A stretch of DNA of 64,000 nucleotides from Thiomicrospira pelophila DSM 1534 (GCF_000711195.1 NZ_JOMR01000001.1:186001-250000); one strand, 5' to 3'. Positions 8,679 to 16,986 are shown, counted from the stretch's first letter. Numbers and translations: made by a program. The notes: generated from the sequence alone by a model not told the origin.

Positions 8679-8809
8679 GCCCTTGATTAATTCAGTCAGC
8701 TTTAAGTGTAAAGCACTTAGATCATGTTAAAATGCCATAATAATTTGATCATCAAAATACAGTTTCCAAATGAGTTGTTTGGCGCTGTTCTGGCTGTTAA
8801 GGAAAAAAT

Positions 8810-10669
8810 ATGTGCGGAATTGTTGGTGGCGTAGCTGAACGTAATGTCGTCCCTATTTTGGTAGAAGGCTTAAAGCGCTTAGAGTACCGAGGCTATGACT
8901 CATCGGGTGTAGCGGTATTAGATGACCAGGGTCAAATTCGTCGCCAACGTGCTTTGGGGAAAATTAAATCCTTAGAAGCTCGAATTAATGAAGCTGAGCA
9001 TAAACTTGCTGGACATATTGGTATTGCCCACACTCGTTGGGCGACACATGGCGTACCTTCTGAAAACAATGCGCATCCACATGTTTGTAATAATCAAGTG
9101 GCGGTAGTGCACAATGGCATTATTGAAAACTACCAAAAACTTAAGCAGAAACAATTAGAGCTTGGCTATCGTTTTACATCGGAAACCGACACCGAAGTGG
9201 TTGCTCACTGCGTGGCTGAACAGCTAAAGCACCAACCGAATTTATTAAAAGCCGTTCAAACCGCGATTCAAAAGTTTGAAGGCGCCTATGCCTTAGGTGT
9301 GATGTCGATCACCGAACCAAATCGCTTAATTGCGGCGCGCAAAGGCAGCCCATTGGTGATTGGTGTGGGGATTGGTGAATATTTTATTGCGTCTGATGTG
9401 TCGGCATTGTTACCCGTCACCCAAAATGTGATCTTTTTGGAAGAAGGCGATGTTGCCGACATTACGCGTGAGTCATTGCAGATTTATAATCAATCAGGCG
9501 AACCAGTAGAGCGCGAAATACGTGTATCTAACTTGAGTTCGGCGGCGGTGGAGCTTGGTGAACACCGCCATTACATGCACAAAGAAATTTTTGAGCAACC
9601 CCAGTCTATTATTGATACATTAGAAGGCCGCATCACGCAGGATCACGTGTTGGTGAATGCGTTTGGTAATAAAGCAGAAGCTTTATTTAAAGATATTCAA
9701 CAGGTTCAAATTATTGCTTGTGGTACCAGTTACCATGCCGGCTTAGTGGCGAAATATTGGTTTGAAGACATTATTCAACTAGCCTGCCAAGTTGAAGTGG
9801 CGAGCGAGTACCGTTATCGCAACCCAGTAATTCAAGACAAAACATTATTTGTCACCATCTCCCAGTCAGGTGAAACGGCGGATACCTTGGCCGCGTTGCA
9901 GCAAGTCAAAGCCTACGCCAAAAAACACAGTTTATCGATTCCCACATTAACCATTTGTAATGCTCCCGAATCGTCAATGACACGTGAATCCGATTTAGTT
10001 TTTCTAACTCATGCGGGCCCAGAAATTGGGGTTGCGAGCACCAAAGCTTTCACGACTCAGCTGGTTTCATTGGCCTTGCTCTTAACCTCGGTGGGCAAAG
10101 TAAAAGGCTCTATGGATGAAGAGCGTGAAACCGTGATTGTGCACGGTTTGCAAAAGCTACCAGGCCTGGTGCAAACCGCACTTAGTCATGAAGATATTAT
10201 TATGCAAATTGCGAATGGCTTTGCGGATAAGCAAAACGCCTTATTCTTAGGCCGAGGTACCATGTATCCGATTGCTTTAGAAGGCGCGTTAAAACTTAAA
10301 GAAATTAGCTATATTCACGCCGAAGCTTACCCAGCAGGGGAATTAAAGCATGGCCCGCTGGCGTTAATTGACGAATCCATTCCAGTAATTGCGATTGCAC
10401 CACACGATGATTTGTTGGAAAAGCTCAAGTCGAACTTACAAGAAGTGAATGCGCGTGGTGGCCAGATGATTGTATTTGAAGATGAAAAATCCGATACCAG
10501 TTCGGATGGCACCTTCACCGTGGTCAAAACCACCACCAACGTCGGGCGTATCACCGCACCAATCACATTTAACATAGCGTTGCAGTTGTTGGCTTATCAT
10601 GTCGCCTTAATCAAGGGTACCGATGTGGATCAGCCGCGTAACCTGGCTAAATCAGTGACGGTAGAATAA
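8810..10669 (+). CDS. glmS: Glutamine-fructose-6-phosphate aminotransferase (isomerising)
   Basis: GlmS makes glucosamine-6-phosphate from fructose-6-phosphate and glutamine, the entry step to peptidoglycan and lipopolysaccharide amino sugars. The 619-residue protein begins MCGIVGG, with the N-terminal nucleophile cysteine of class II amidotransferases. HTRWATHG and HNGIIENY follow, then two SIS sugar-isomerase domains (about residues 295-430 and 465-605) with CGTSYHAG and SQSGETADT, ending KSVTVE. It stands alone, after a spacer of about 130 bases. A palindrome copy in the linker between the SIS domains is read L-P-G-L-V. Confidence 0.97.
   Translation: MCGIVGGVAERNVVPILVEGLKRLEYRGYDSSGVAVLDDQGQIRRQRALGKIKSLEARINEAEHKLAGHIGIAHTRWATHGVPSENNAHPHVCNNQVAVVHNGIIENYQKLKQKQLELGYRFTSETDTEVVAHCVAEQLKHQPNLLKAVQTAIQKFEGAYALGVMSITEPNRLIAARKGSPLVIGVGIGEYFIASDVSALLPVTQNVIFLEEGDVADITRESLQIYNQSGEPVEREIRVSNLSSAAVELGEHRHYMHKEIFEQPQSIIDTLEGRITQDHVLVNAFGNKAEALFKDIQQVQIIACGTSYHAGLVAKYWFEDIIQLACQVEVASEYRYRNPVIQDKTLFVTISQSGETADTLAALQQVKAYAKKHSLSIPTLTICNAPESSMTRESDLVFLTHAGPEIGVASTKAFTTQLVSLALLLTSVGKVKGSMDEERETVIVHGLQKLPGLVQTALSHEDIIMQIANGFADKQNALFLGRGTMYPIALEGALKLKEISYIHAEAYPAGELKHGPLALIDESIPVIAIAPHDDLLEKLKSNLQEVNARGGQMIVFEDEKSDTSSDGTFTVVKTTTNVGRITAPITFNIALQLLAYHVALIKGTDVDQPRNLAKSVTVE
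10159..10170. repeat. ACCAGGCCTGGT palindrome in glmS
   Basis: A perfect 12-mer inside glmS, read as L-P-G-L-V, in the less conserved region between the two sugar-isomerase domains. Confidence 0.95.
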
Positions 10670-10678
10670 CGAATAAGT

Positions 10679-11194
10679 CTAAATAAATAAGCTTTGTTGC
10701 TCTGGGCTGCTGGCAAAATAGGTCGCAGCCCCAGCGAAATCAATCCCCTCAATAAAGTCACTATGACGCCAACCCATTAATTCAATACTCATCTCACAAG
10801 CGGTCATTTTGACCCCCATTTCTAAACACAAATCACGTAACTCTTCAAAAGACACTTGGCCTTGCTGCTTAAGTTGTTTTTTAAACGCCCAAGTAGCAAA
10901 ACTCGTCATGCCTGGCAAACTCCACACCAAATCAGGTAAAGCTTGACGAAAATCTAGTTGTCTAATCACTGTTGGCCCAAACGGCAGGTGGATTGGCATG
11001 CCGGGGTTACCAACGGGTGATACTTTTAAACTTTTGGTATCTTTCAATAAGCAACGCAGACCATAAAATGTAAAAAATAAATGCACATTTTTATCCATCA
11101 CACGCGCCGTACTCGCCAATATCATTGGTGGGTAGGCCCAGTCTAGTGTGCCTTTGGTTTGGATAATACTGAGTTGATTTTGGGTGTTGTCCAT
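10679..11194 (-). CDS. DsrE/DsrF/DrsH-like family protein
   Basis: This is a soluble 171-residue protein of the DsrE-like superfamily, several of whose members carry or relay sulfane sulfur. The visible pattern is an N-terminal strand and helix (LDWAYPPMILASTARVMDK), HLFFTFYGLRCLLKD, and the conserved cysteine segment MGVKMTACEMSIELMG near residues 128-143, where the cysteine would bind sulfur. It ends with FAGAATYFASS, typical of the DsrE2 / peroxiredoxin-like branch. It converges with glmS nine bases away and lies downstream of SQR on the same strand, but 353 bases and a terminator separate them. A role in handling sulfur made by SQR or FCSD is inference. Confidence 0.75.
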   Translation of the reverse strand: MDNTQNQLSIIQTKGTLDWAYPPMILASTARVMDKNVHLFFTFYGLRCLLKDTKSLKVSPVGNPGMPIHLPFGPTVIRQLDFRQALPDLVWSLPGMTSFATWAFKKQLKQQGQVSFEELRDLCLEMGVKMTACEMSIELMGWRHSDFIEGIDFAGAATYFASSPEQQSLFI

Positions 11195-11403
11195 AATTTA
11201 GCTATCCATAGGTTTGCAGGAATGTTTAGGCCAACTAATCTAGTTAAAAATTAGAATCTAGCATTATATTAGTTTATAACGGGCATCTAAAGTAGCCAAT
11301 CTATGCTTTAACTAGTTTATTCAAGTGTGGATAGTATGTGCCGAGGTTGAGCCTTAATTGGCTCAAAATTACAGAAATCGTGAAGAAAATAATCGAGAGA
11401 CCA

Positions 11404-11435
11404 AATAAAAAACCGGCTGTGTAAAACAAGCCGGT
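11404..11435 (-). terminator. Intrinsic terminator after sqr
   Basis: On the minus strand, CCGGCT and AGCCGG arms enclose about ten bases and are followed by TTTTTTATTT. It lies about 110 bases past the sqr stop. The rest of the 11195-11547 spacer is AT-rich; it contains TTAGGCCAAC at 11226-11235, also found upstream of fccA at 6015-6024. Confidence 0.8.
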
Positions 11436-11547
11436 CATTTGCTTAAAGTGACACTCGAACTAATAAATGCCTGTTGCTTATAACTTAGTTGAAGTGATCA
11501 GTAATTCGAAAACTCAAATAACGGCATCTAAAAAGTTAGGAGCGCTA

Positions 11548-12834
11548 TTAATCAGATTTTAGGCGCTTCGCCCCAATGAGCTTTAATATCCATTTTTGAT
11601 AGAGTGGCTCTGGGTTGCCTTTTTTCATATTGCGGATAAAGTATTTTTCAAATGCGACCTTCGCAAGATGTACCCACTTGCCTTGTCTAGCCCAAGTTAC
11701 ATTTCGAGGTGGAATTTGTGGCAGAGCCACCATCGCAATGCCGGTATCTCCAAAGTCGGCTAAACATATCGTATTCCAGGTGGCTTTGGCTTCAATAGGC
11801 TTTTGCTTGAGTTCAGCGTCAATATTATCGGCAATCGCGGTTACCATGGTCTCGATCATCAAGCCGGTTTTGGGTGCACCACAAGGTACTGGGGTTGCTT
11901 CGACAGGGGGAATCGCAATACCGACACCCAAGGCATAGATATTAGGGTAACTTGGGTTACGGTTGTACTCATCAACTTTTACAAAACCCCTTGGGTTAAC
12001 CAATTTCTCATCGGCTCCTTGGAGCATTTTTGTACCTTTAAAAGCCGGTAATAACATAGAATAATTGAACGGGAGCTGGTGTTGTTTGATCACTTGGCCA
12101 TTATCATTATGTTCATCGACATGAATGGTATTTGCTTCAACTTTGACCACTTTAGCGTTACAAATCCAATTAATGTGTCTTTGACGCATTTCCGATTCCA
12201 TAAATCCTTTCGAGTCACCGACACCACCAAGACCTAAGTGACCAATATAGGGTTCAGCCGTGACAAATGTCATCGGAACCTGATCTCGAATTTTACGGTT
12301 GCGTAAGTCCTTATCCATAATCATGGCGTATTCATAAGCTGGTCCAAAGCAAGATGCACCTTGTACCGCGCCTACAACAATCGGGCCGGGAGCTTTGCAA
12401 AAGTCCTGCCAACTCTGGAAGGCCTCTTCAGCATGATCTGTCGTGCAAACCGATGAGGTAAACCCGCCTAAATGACGTGGCCCTAGCCCTTCAACTTCTT
12501 CAAAGGCCAAATGAGGGCCGGTAGCCAAGATTAAATAATCATATTTCAGCTCATCACCGTTGGTTAACGTAAGCGTATTTGCTTCAGGCTGTAATGCCGA
12601 TACGGCTTGATGGATAAATTCAATCTTCTTTTTTTTAAGTGCTGGAGCCAATGGAAACGAAATATCTTTGCGTGTTCGCCAGCCAACCCCAACCCAAGGG
12701 TTAGAAGGTACAAAAGTAAACTCAGCCTGGGTGTTAATAACCTGTATTTCATGGTGTTTACCGAGCTTGTTTTTAAGCTCGTATGCCATCGGTAAGCCGC
12801 CGGTACTGGCGCCAACAATAATAATTTTAGCCAT
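11548..12834 (-). CDS. sqr: Sulfide:quinone oxidoreductase
   Basis: SQR oxidises sulfide at the inner membrane and reduces quinone, giving sulfur or polysulfide. The 428-residue protein begins with an FAD fold (KIIIVGASTGGLPMAYELK), then TFVPSNPWVGVGWR, and LILATGPHLAFEEVEG. Three well-placed cysteines, Cys130 (FTSSVC), Cys162 (QGASCFGPAYEY) and Cys318 (PVPCGAPKTG), match the redox and flavin-linking positions of the family. The C-terminal region is amphipathic and basic (FIRNMKKGNPEPLYQKWILKL), as expected for membrane attachment. AAAGGA precedes the start. The exact SQR type was not determined. Confidence 0.9.
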   Translation of the reverse strand: MAKIIIVGASTGGLPMAYELKNKLGKHHEIQVINTQAEFTFVPSNPWVGVGWRTRKDISFPLAPALKKKKIEFIHQAVSALQPEANTLTLTNGDELKYDYLILATGPHLAFEEVEGLGPRHLGGFTSSVCTTDHAEEAFQSWQDFCKAPGPIVVGAVQGASCFGPAYEYAMIMDKDLRNRKIRDQVPMTFVTAEPYIGHLGLGGVGDSKGFMESEMRQRHINWICNAKVVKVEANTIHVDEHNDNGQVIKQHQLPFNYSMLLPAFKGTKMLQGADEKLVNPRGFVKVDEYNRNPSYPNIYALGVGIAIPPVEATPVPCGAPKTGLMIETMVTAIADNIDAELKQKPIEAKATWNTICLADFGDTGIAMVALPQIPPRNVTWARQGKWVHLAKVAFEKYFIRNMKKGNPEPLYQKWILKLIGAKRLKSD

Positions 12835-12972
12835 GATTCAATCCTTTAATAAGAATATTAAATTGAGGGTAAAGTATTGCCTAAAACAGAAATTTGATCC
12901 AAACCCAGCCTGGTGGGCGGCCTGAAGCGATACTGCTAAAAAGGCACCGAGTAATGACGCCAAAGTTAATTA

Positions 12973-13047
12973 AACTGACAGAATTTTCCAAAATGGGATG
13001 CTTGAATCGTGTTTAAGTTAAAGACAAAAATCCCAAAATGGTCAGTT
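12973..13047. repeat. Nested inverted repeat upstream of sqr
   Basis: The outer arms AACTGAC (12973-12979) and GTCAGTT (13041-13047) and the inner arms GGGAT (12995-12999) and ATCCC (13030-13034) are nested; CCAAAATGG also occurs in both halves. It lies between the divergent sqr and moaA genes and may hold control sites for either. The rest of 12835-13200 shows nothing else I can name. Confidence 0.4.
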
Positions 13048-13213
13048 CAGTCCGCAGTTGGTTGTAACGGATAATTTAACCCCCAAATACTAAATACCGA
13101 AGTAACCAACCAATATTCACCAATGGCGAGAAATACTTTATTTGAGTATAGCTAAAAATACCAAGTCGTTACTAGAGGGCTTTGTTATATGTTCCACCGG
13201 GCCTGGTAATTTG

Positions 13214-13242
13214 TTGATACAAAACATGTTTGTATGTAATAG
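13214..13242 (+). promoter_or_regulatory. Candidate moaA promoter
   Basis: TTGATA at 13214-13219 and TAATAG at 13237-13242 are 17 bases apart. This would start a leader of about 135 bases before moaA. The -10 match is weak. Confidence 0.4.
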
Positions 13243-13276
13243 ACAAAAAGTTAAATAGAAATTGCATATTAAAGAA

Positions 13277-13370
13277 GCTAGTTTTCTAGCCAACGGTTAG
13301 AAACCGTTTGCGCAATCTTTTTTTTTGCATTAGAATCAGTGACCGTTATAGCCAACTGAACCCAACGGTT
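13277..13370 (+). promoter_or_regulatory. Structured moaA leader with alternative hairpins
   Basis: GCTAG-TTTT-CTAGC (13277-13290) is followed by AACGGTT (13292-13298), AACCGTT (13302-13308), nine T (13318-13326), ACCGTT (13342-13347) and AACGGTT (13364-13370). AACCGTT can pair with either AACGGTT copy, so two exclusive folds are possible. Molybdenum-cofactor riboswitches are known upstream of moaA in gammaproteobacteria, but I could not match the consensus by eye. Confidence 0.5.
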
Positions 13371-13385
13371 AAAAAAGCCCAAATT

Positions 13386-14381
13386 ATGAAAGAATTAATC
13401 GATCCATTCCAGCGCAAAATTGAATACCTTCGGGTATCCGTCACCGACAAGTGTAACTATCGGTGTGGTTATTGTATGCCGGAGCAAGGCGTACACCCAG
13501 AAGGCAACCATACCGAATATTTATCGTTTGATGAGCTTACTCGTATTATTAAAGCGTTTAGTGAGCTGGGCGTCAAAAAGGTACGCTTAACCGGTGGTGA
13601 ACCGCTGGTACGTAAGGGACTTGCCGGCTTTGCGGCTGATTTAAAGGCTCTACCAGGAATTGAAGATATTGCATTATCAAGTAACGCGCATCATTTAGAT
13701 AAGCACGCAGAGGCGTTAGCCAAAAGTATTAATCGCGTGAATGTGTCGATTGATTCCTTAAACCCGAATAAGTTTGAACACATTACCCGTGGTGGTAATT
13801 TAGAAAAAGTTATGGCGGGCATTGATGCGGCGCTGGCGCATGGCATGAAGCCAGTTAAGCTGAATATGGTGGTGATGAAAGGCACTAATGATGACGAAAT
13901 TGAGGCGATGGTGGACTTTGGTATTCAAAAAGGCGTTGAAGTGCGCTTTATCGAAACCATGCCGATTGGCCCCGCTGGTGTCAGCATGATGGATCAACAC
14001 TATGCGGCCGAAAAGATTTTGAAGCGTGTGCGTGAGCATGTTGGCACTGATTTGATTCCATCCAGCGGTCGCTCGCACGATGGACCAGCACGAAACTATT
14101 TAATAGCCGGTACTGATGCCAAAATTGGCGTGATTTCGGCGGTTTCGCAGCATTTTTGTGAAACCTGTAATCGGGTACGTTTAACCGCACGCGGATTCTT
14201 AGCCTTGTGTTTAGGACAAGAGGACGGAGTCGACTTACGTTCGCCGTTGCGCTCTGGTGTCAGTGATGAAGAACTACGTCAAATTATTATTGATGCGATT
14301 GCGCTAAAACCAGAGCGTCATTTTTTCAATGAGAATGTACATAATATCGAATTTAGACAAATGGTGTCGTTAGGTGGTTAA
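13386..14381 (+). CDS. moaA: GTP 3',8-cyclase MoaA
   Basis: MoaA is the radical-SAM enzyme that rearranges GTP in the first step of molybdenum cofactor synthesis, acting with MoaC. The 331-residue protein has the N-terminal cluster motif CNYRCGYC (C-x3-C-x2-C), the GGEPL motif RLTGGEPLVRKG, and the C-terminal cluster motif HFCETCNRVRLTARG, with a third cysteine in FLALCLGQ. The frame is open back to 13308, but family N-termini align with MKELIDPFQRKIEYLRVSVT, so ATG 13386 is used. The C-terminus ends in GG, which MoaA activity requires. It opens the Moco gene group. Confidence 0.96.
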   Translation: MKELIDPFQRKIEYLRVSVTDKCNYRCGYCMPEQGVHPEGNHTEYLSFDELTRIIKAFSELGVKKVRLTGGEPLVRKGLAGFAADLKALPGIEDIALSSNAHHLDKHAEALAKSINRVNVSIDSLNPNKFEHITRGGNLEKVMAGIDAALAHGMKPVKLNMVVMKGTNDDEIEAMVDFGIQKGVEVRFIETMPIGPAGVSMMDQHYAAEKILKRVREHVGTDLIPSSGRSHDGPARNYLIAGTDAKIGVISAVSQHFCETCNRVRLTARGFLALCLGQEDGVDLRSPLRSGVSDEELRQIIIDAIALKPERHFFNENVHNIEFRQMVSLGG

Positions 14382-14392
14382 GGAAGGAAGGA

Positions 14393-14647
14393 ATGAATAT
14401 GGTTAATATCTTATATTTTGCGAGCTTTAGAGAAGTGTTTGGCCAAGCGCAAGAACAAATTCCAGCGCAGTTTGCCAATGTGGGTGAGCTTATTCATAAA
14501 CTGGCCGAACGTGGTGAACACTGGCGCGAAATTTTGTTAGAAAACGCACAGGTACAAATCGCGGTTAATCACGATATCGCCAACCGCGAAACGCCGATTA
14601 AAGCTGGTGACGAAGTTGCGTTTTTCCCACCGGTTACTGGGGGTTAG
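14393..14647 (+). CDS. moaD: Molybdopterin synthase sulfur carrier subunit
   Basis: MoaD is a ubiquitin-like protein whose C-terminal glycine, as thiocarboxylate, supplies sulfur for molybdopterin. The 84-residue sequence has the beta-grasp pattern, begins with MVNILYFASFREVFG after a possible two-residue extension and ends VAFFPPVTGG, the required GG tail. A purine-rich AAGGAAGG lies just upstream. It is 11 bases after moaA and three bases before moaE, its partner. Confidence 0.95.
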   Translation: MNMVNILYFASFREVFGQAQEQIPAQFANVGELIHKLAERGEHWREILLENAQVQIAVNHDIANRETPIKAGDEVAFFPPVTGG

Positions 14648-14650
14648 AGC

Positions 14651-15112
14651 ATGCATAACCCATTTGTGCGTGTTCAAGTTGAAGACTTTGACTTAAGTAC
14701 CGAAGTAAATTGGTTGCGTGAAAACCATACCGATGTCGGTGCGGTGGTCGCATTTGTCGGCACAGTTCGTGATATCAATGAAGGCGATGACGTGCAGCAG
14801 TTAGAGCTGGAGCACTATCCCGGCATGACCGAAAAAGCACTCGAAAATATTCGTCAAGAAGCGCATAAACGCTGGCATTTAGAATCCAGTTTGATTATTC
14901 ACCGGATCGGCAAAATGCAGCCGAAAGATCAAATTGTACTGGTCGCGGTTGCGAGCCGACATAGAGAAAATGCGTTTGAAGCCAGTCACTATATTATGGA
15001 TTATCTAAAAACCAACGCGCCCTTCTGGAAAAAAGAATGGACGCCTGAAGGCGAACGTTGGGTGGATGCCCGCCTAAGCGACGAGCAAGCGATGCAACGC
15101 TGGTTGGCTTAA
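14651..15112 (+). CDS. moaE: Molybdopterin synthase catalytic subunit
   Basis: MoaE carries the active site where sulfur from MoaD is transferred to cyclic pyranopterin. The 153-residue protein has VGAVVAFVGTVRDINEGD near residue 30, LELEHYPGMTEKAL, IIHRIGKMQPKDQIVLVAVASRHRENAF and the conserved lysine segment KTNAPFWKKEWTPEGERWV. Length and motifs fit the family throughout. It follows moaD directly; a terminator after it separates moaA-moaD-moaE from moeA. Confidence 0.96.
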   Translation: MHNPFVRVQVEDFDLSTEVNWLRENHTDVGAVVAFVGTVRDINEGDDVQQLELEHYPGMTEKALENIRQEAHKRWHLESSLIIHRIGKMQPKDQIVLVAVASRHRENAFEASHYIMDYLKTNAPFWKKEWTPEGERWVDARLSDEQAMQRWLA

Positions 15113-15127
15113 ACCGCCAACAAACCC

Positions 15128-15145
15128 AAGCGGCTTAAACCGCTT
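15128..15145. repeat. Hairpin after moaE
   Basis: AAGCGG-CTTAAA-CCGCTT lies 16 bases past the moaE stop. It has no strong T run and precedes a better terminator, so it may stabilise the 3' end. Confidence 0.5.
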
Positions 15146-15167
15146 TAAAACTTATTGAATCTGTCAT

Positions 15168-15193
15168 TTCCCCGTTTTGCGGGGATTTTTTTG
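15168..15193 (+). terminator. Intrinsic terminator between moaE and moeA
   Basis: TCCCCG and CGGGGA enclose TTTTG and run into seven T. The moeA start lies only about 12 bases beyond, so read-through or a very short separate leader is possible. Confidence 0.85.
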
Positions 15194-15204
15194 TGGGAAA
15201 GCTT

Positions 15205-16398
15205 ATGAAAACTGTTGATGAAGCCATCGCCTATTTACTGGCGCAAGTCCAAACCAAACCCAAAATTGAAAGTCGGCCTTTAAGTCAAGCATTGGGTTGT
15301 GTATTGGCGCAGTCAGTGGTGTCACCGGTCAATGTGCCACCCCATGATAACTCGATGATGGATGGCTATGCGGTACGCGCCGAAGACATACAACCAGGCC
15401 TGGTGCTTCCGATTAGTCAACGTATTCCGGCAGGCACACATCCTGAGCCCCTAGCCCCTGGTAGTGTGGCGCGTATTTTTACCGGCGCCCCGATTCCAGC
15501 CGGCGCTAATGCGGTGGTAATGCAAGAGCAGGCAGAAGTATCAGATACGGGAGTGCAGTTTGAAGCGTCGGTTCAAGTCGGCCAAAACATTCGACAATGC
15601 GGCGAAGATATTGCACAAAACGCAAGTATTCTAGAACCTGGCCAACGCTTGCGTCCGCAGGATTTAGCCCTGATTGCCTCGGTTGGCCAAGCGCAAGTAG
15701 CGGTTTATAAACCGCTTAAACTGGTGACTTTTAGCACGGGCGACGAACTATTAGAACCGGGTACAGCACCCGAGCCGGGCAAAATTTACAACTCCAACCA
15801 CACCAATTTAATGGCGCTGGTGATGCAGTTAGGTTTTGATTGGATTGACCTTGGTCAGGTAGCCGACAGTTTGGACGCAACCAAAGCCGCCTTAGCTAAA
15901 GCAGCGGAGCTCGGCGATGTGATTATCACCACTGGCGGTGTGTCGGTGGGGGAAGAAGATCATCTTAAGCCAGCGGTAGAAAGTTTAGGTAAGCTTGATA
16001 TGTGGCAGGTCAAAATGAAACCTGGCAAACCCCTGGCGTTTGGTGAAGTATCGGGCAAACCTTTCCTAGGATTACCGGGCAACCCGGTTTCCGCTTTCAC
16101 CACCTTTAATTTATTCGCACGGCCTTTTTTAATGCGCTTGCAAGGCCAAACCCAAGTTAAGCCGCAATCGGTTTGGGTACAGGCTGGTTTTGATTGGTTA
16201 AAGCCGGGTTTCCGACGTGAATTTGTGCGTGCGCGTTTGCATAATCAGGCTGCCCAGACTTGGGCAGAAATCTACCCACAGCAAGGGTCGGGTGTATTGA
16301 CCTCAACGGTTTGGGCCGCAGGACTGGTGGTGATTCCAGAAGACAGCGTGGTCCACAAAGGCGACTGGGTCGAATATATTTCATTTAACGAATTCTAG
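15205..16398 (+). CDS. moeA: Molybdopterin molybdenumtransferase
   Basis: MoeA inserts molybdate into adenylylated molybdopterin. The 397-residue protein shows the N-terminal domain VNVPPHDNSMMDGYAVRAED, the substrate segment RIFTGAPIPAGANAVVMQE, the central MogA-like fold with FSTGDELLEPG and NSNHTNLMAL, GDVIITTGGVSVGEEDH, and MKPGKPLAFGEV with LPGNPVSAFTTFN. ATG at 15205 is chosen over GTG 15193, which sits in the terminator T run. A palindrome copy near residue 63 is read Q-P-G-L-V. No moaB or mogA was seen in this window. Confidence 0.95.
   Translation: MKTVDEAIAYLLAQVQTKPKIESRPLSQALGCVLAQSVVSPVNVPPHDNSMMDGYAVRAEDIQPGLVLPISQRIPAGTHPEPLAPGSVARIFTGAPIPAGANAVVMQEQAEVSDTGVQFEASVQVGQNIRQCGEDIAQNASILEPGQRLRPQDLALIASVGQAQVAVYKPLKLVTFSTGDELLEPGTAPEPGKIYNSNHTNLMALVMQLGFDWIDLGQVADSLDATKAALAKAAELGDVIITTGGVSVGEEDHLKPAVESLGKLDMWQVKMKPGKPLAFGEVSGKPFLGLPGNPVSAFTTFNLFARPFLMRLQGQTQVKPQSVWVQAGFDWLKPGFRREFVRARLHNQAAQTWAEIYPQQGSGVLTSTVWAAGLVVIPEDSVVHKGDWVEYISFNEF
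15393..15404. repeat. ACCAGGCCTGGT palindrome in moeA
   Basis: A perfect 12-mer in the N-terminal part of moeA, read Q-P-G-L-V. Confidence 0.95.
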
Positions 16399-16446
16399 TG
16401 TTGTGACTTCGTGTCTCAGTGGTAAAAAATAAAAAAGGAAAATAAC

Positions 16447-16926
16447 ATGGCGGAACTCACGCATTTAGACGAAAAAGGCCAAGCGCGCATGGTTGATGTC
16501 AGCGATAAGCAACATACGGAGCGCGAAGCACGAGCAATGGCGGTGATCCGTATGCTTCCGGAAACCTTAACCATGATTGCTGAAGGCAAACATAAAAAAG
16601 GTGATGTGTTAGCGACCGCTCGCATTGCTGGCATTATGGCGGCCAAACGTACACCGGATTTAATCCCGATGTGTCATCCACTCATGCTCACTTCGGTTAA
16701 AGTTGAACTGGCGCCGAACTTTGACGATTCAAGTGTTGAAATTTTAGCGGTGTGCAAATTGGTGGGTCAAACTGGAGTGGAAATGGAAGCTTTAACAGCT
16801 GCAAGTGTAGCCGCATTAACCTTATACGATATGTGCAAAGCCGTTGATAAAGGGATGGTGATTGATCAATTGCAGTTGTTAGAAAAGAAAGGCGGAAAAA
16901 GCGGGCATTGGACGCGTAGCGAATAA
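16447..16926 (+). CDS. moaC: Cyclic pyranopterin monophosphate synthase
   Basis: MoaC converts the MoaA product into cyclic pyranopterin monophosphate. The 159-residue protein has the family segments [18 protein letters not shown], the active-site stretch [11 protein letters not shown], and [27 protein letters not shown] with the catalytic DKGM lysine. AAAAAAGGAAAA precedes the ATG. It closes the Moco group; the order moaA-moaD-moaE-moeA-moaC is shuffled compared with Escherichia coli. A palindrome hairpin stands immediately past its stop. Confidence 0.96.
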   Translation: MAELTHLDEKGQARMVDVSDKQHTEREARAMAVIRMLPETLTMIAEGKHKKGDVLATARIAGIMAAKRTPDLIPMCHPLMLTSVKVELAPNFDDSSVEILAVCKLVGQTGVEMEALTAASVAALTLYDMCKAVDKGMVIDQLQLLEKKGGKSGHWTRSE

Positions 16927-16929
16927 GTC

Positions 16930-16979
16930 ACCAGGCCTGGTACTAGGCCTGTGATCCCACACCTAGCACCAGGCCTGGT
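16930..16979. repeat. Paired ACCAGGCCTGGT hairpin between convergent genes
   Basis: Two perfect 12-mers (16930-16941 and 16968-16979) form the feet of a larger hairpin: 12 pairs, one mismatch, then CTAGG/CCTAG. It sits between the stops of moaC and the DUF2892 gene and may act as a terminator on both strands, although no T run follows. Confidence 0.9.
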
Positions 16980-16986
16980 TGTTCGC

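Noticed and set aside
8756-8809. glmS ribozyme or GlmZ-type leader before glmS
   Set aside because: The leader is short and I could not see a ribozyme core; no evidence either way for small-RNA control.
13197-13206. ACCGGGCCTGGT-like near copy of the repeat before moaA
   Set aside because: One mismatch in the core breaks the palindrome, so I did not count it; it may be a decayed copy.
13318-13326. T9 run as an intrinsic terminator before moaA
   Set aside because: It starts nine bases after the nearest hairpin, too far for a standard terminator; kept only as part of the structured leader.
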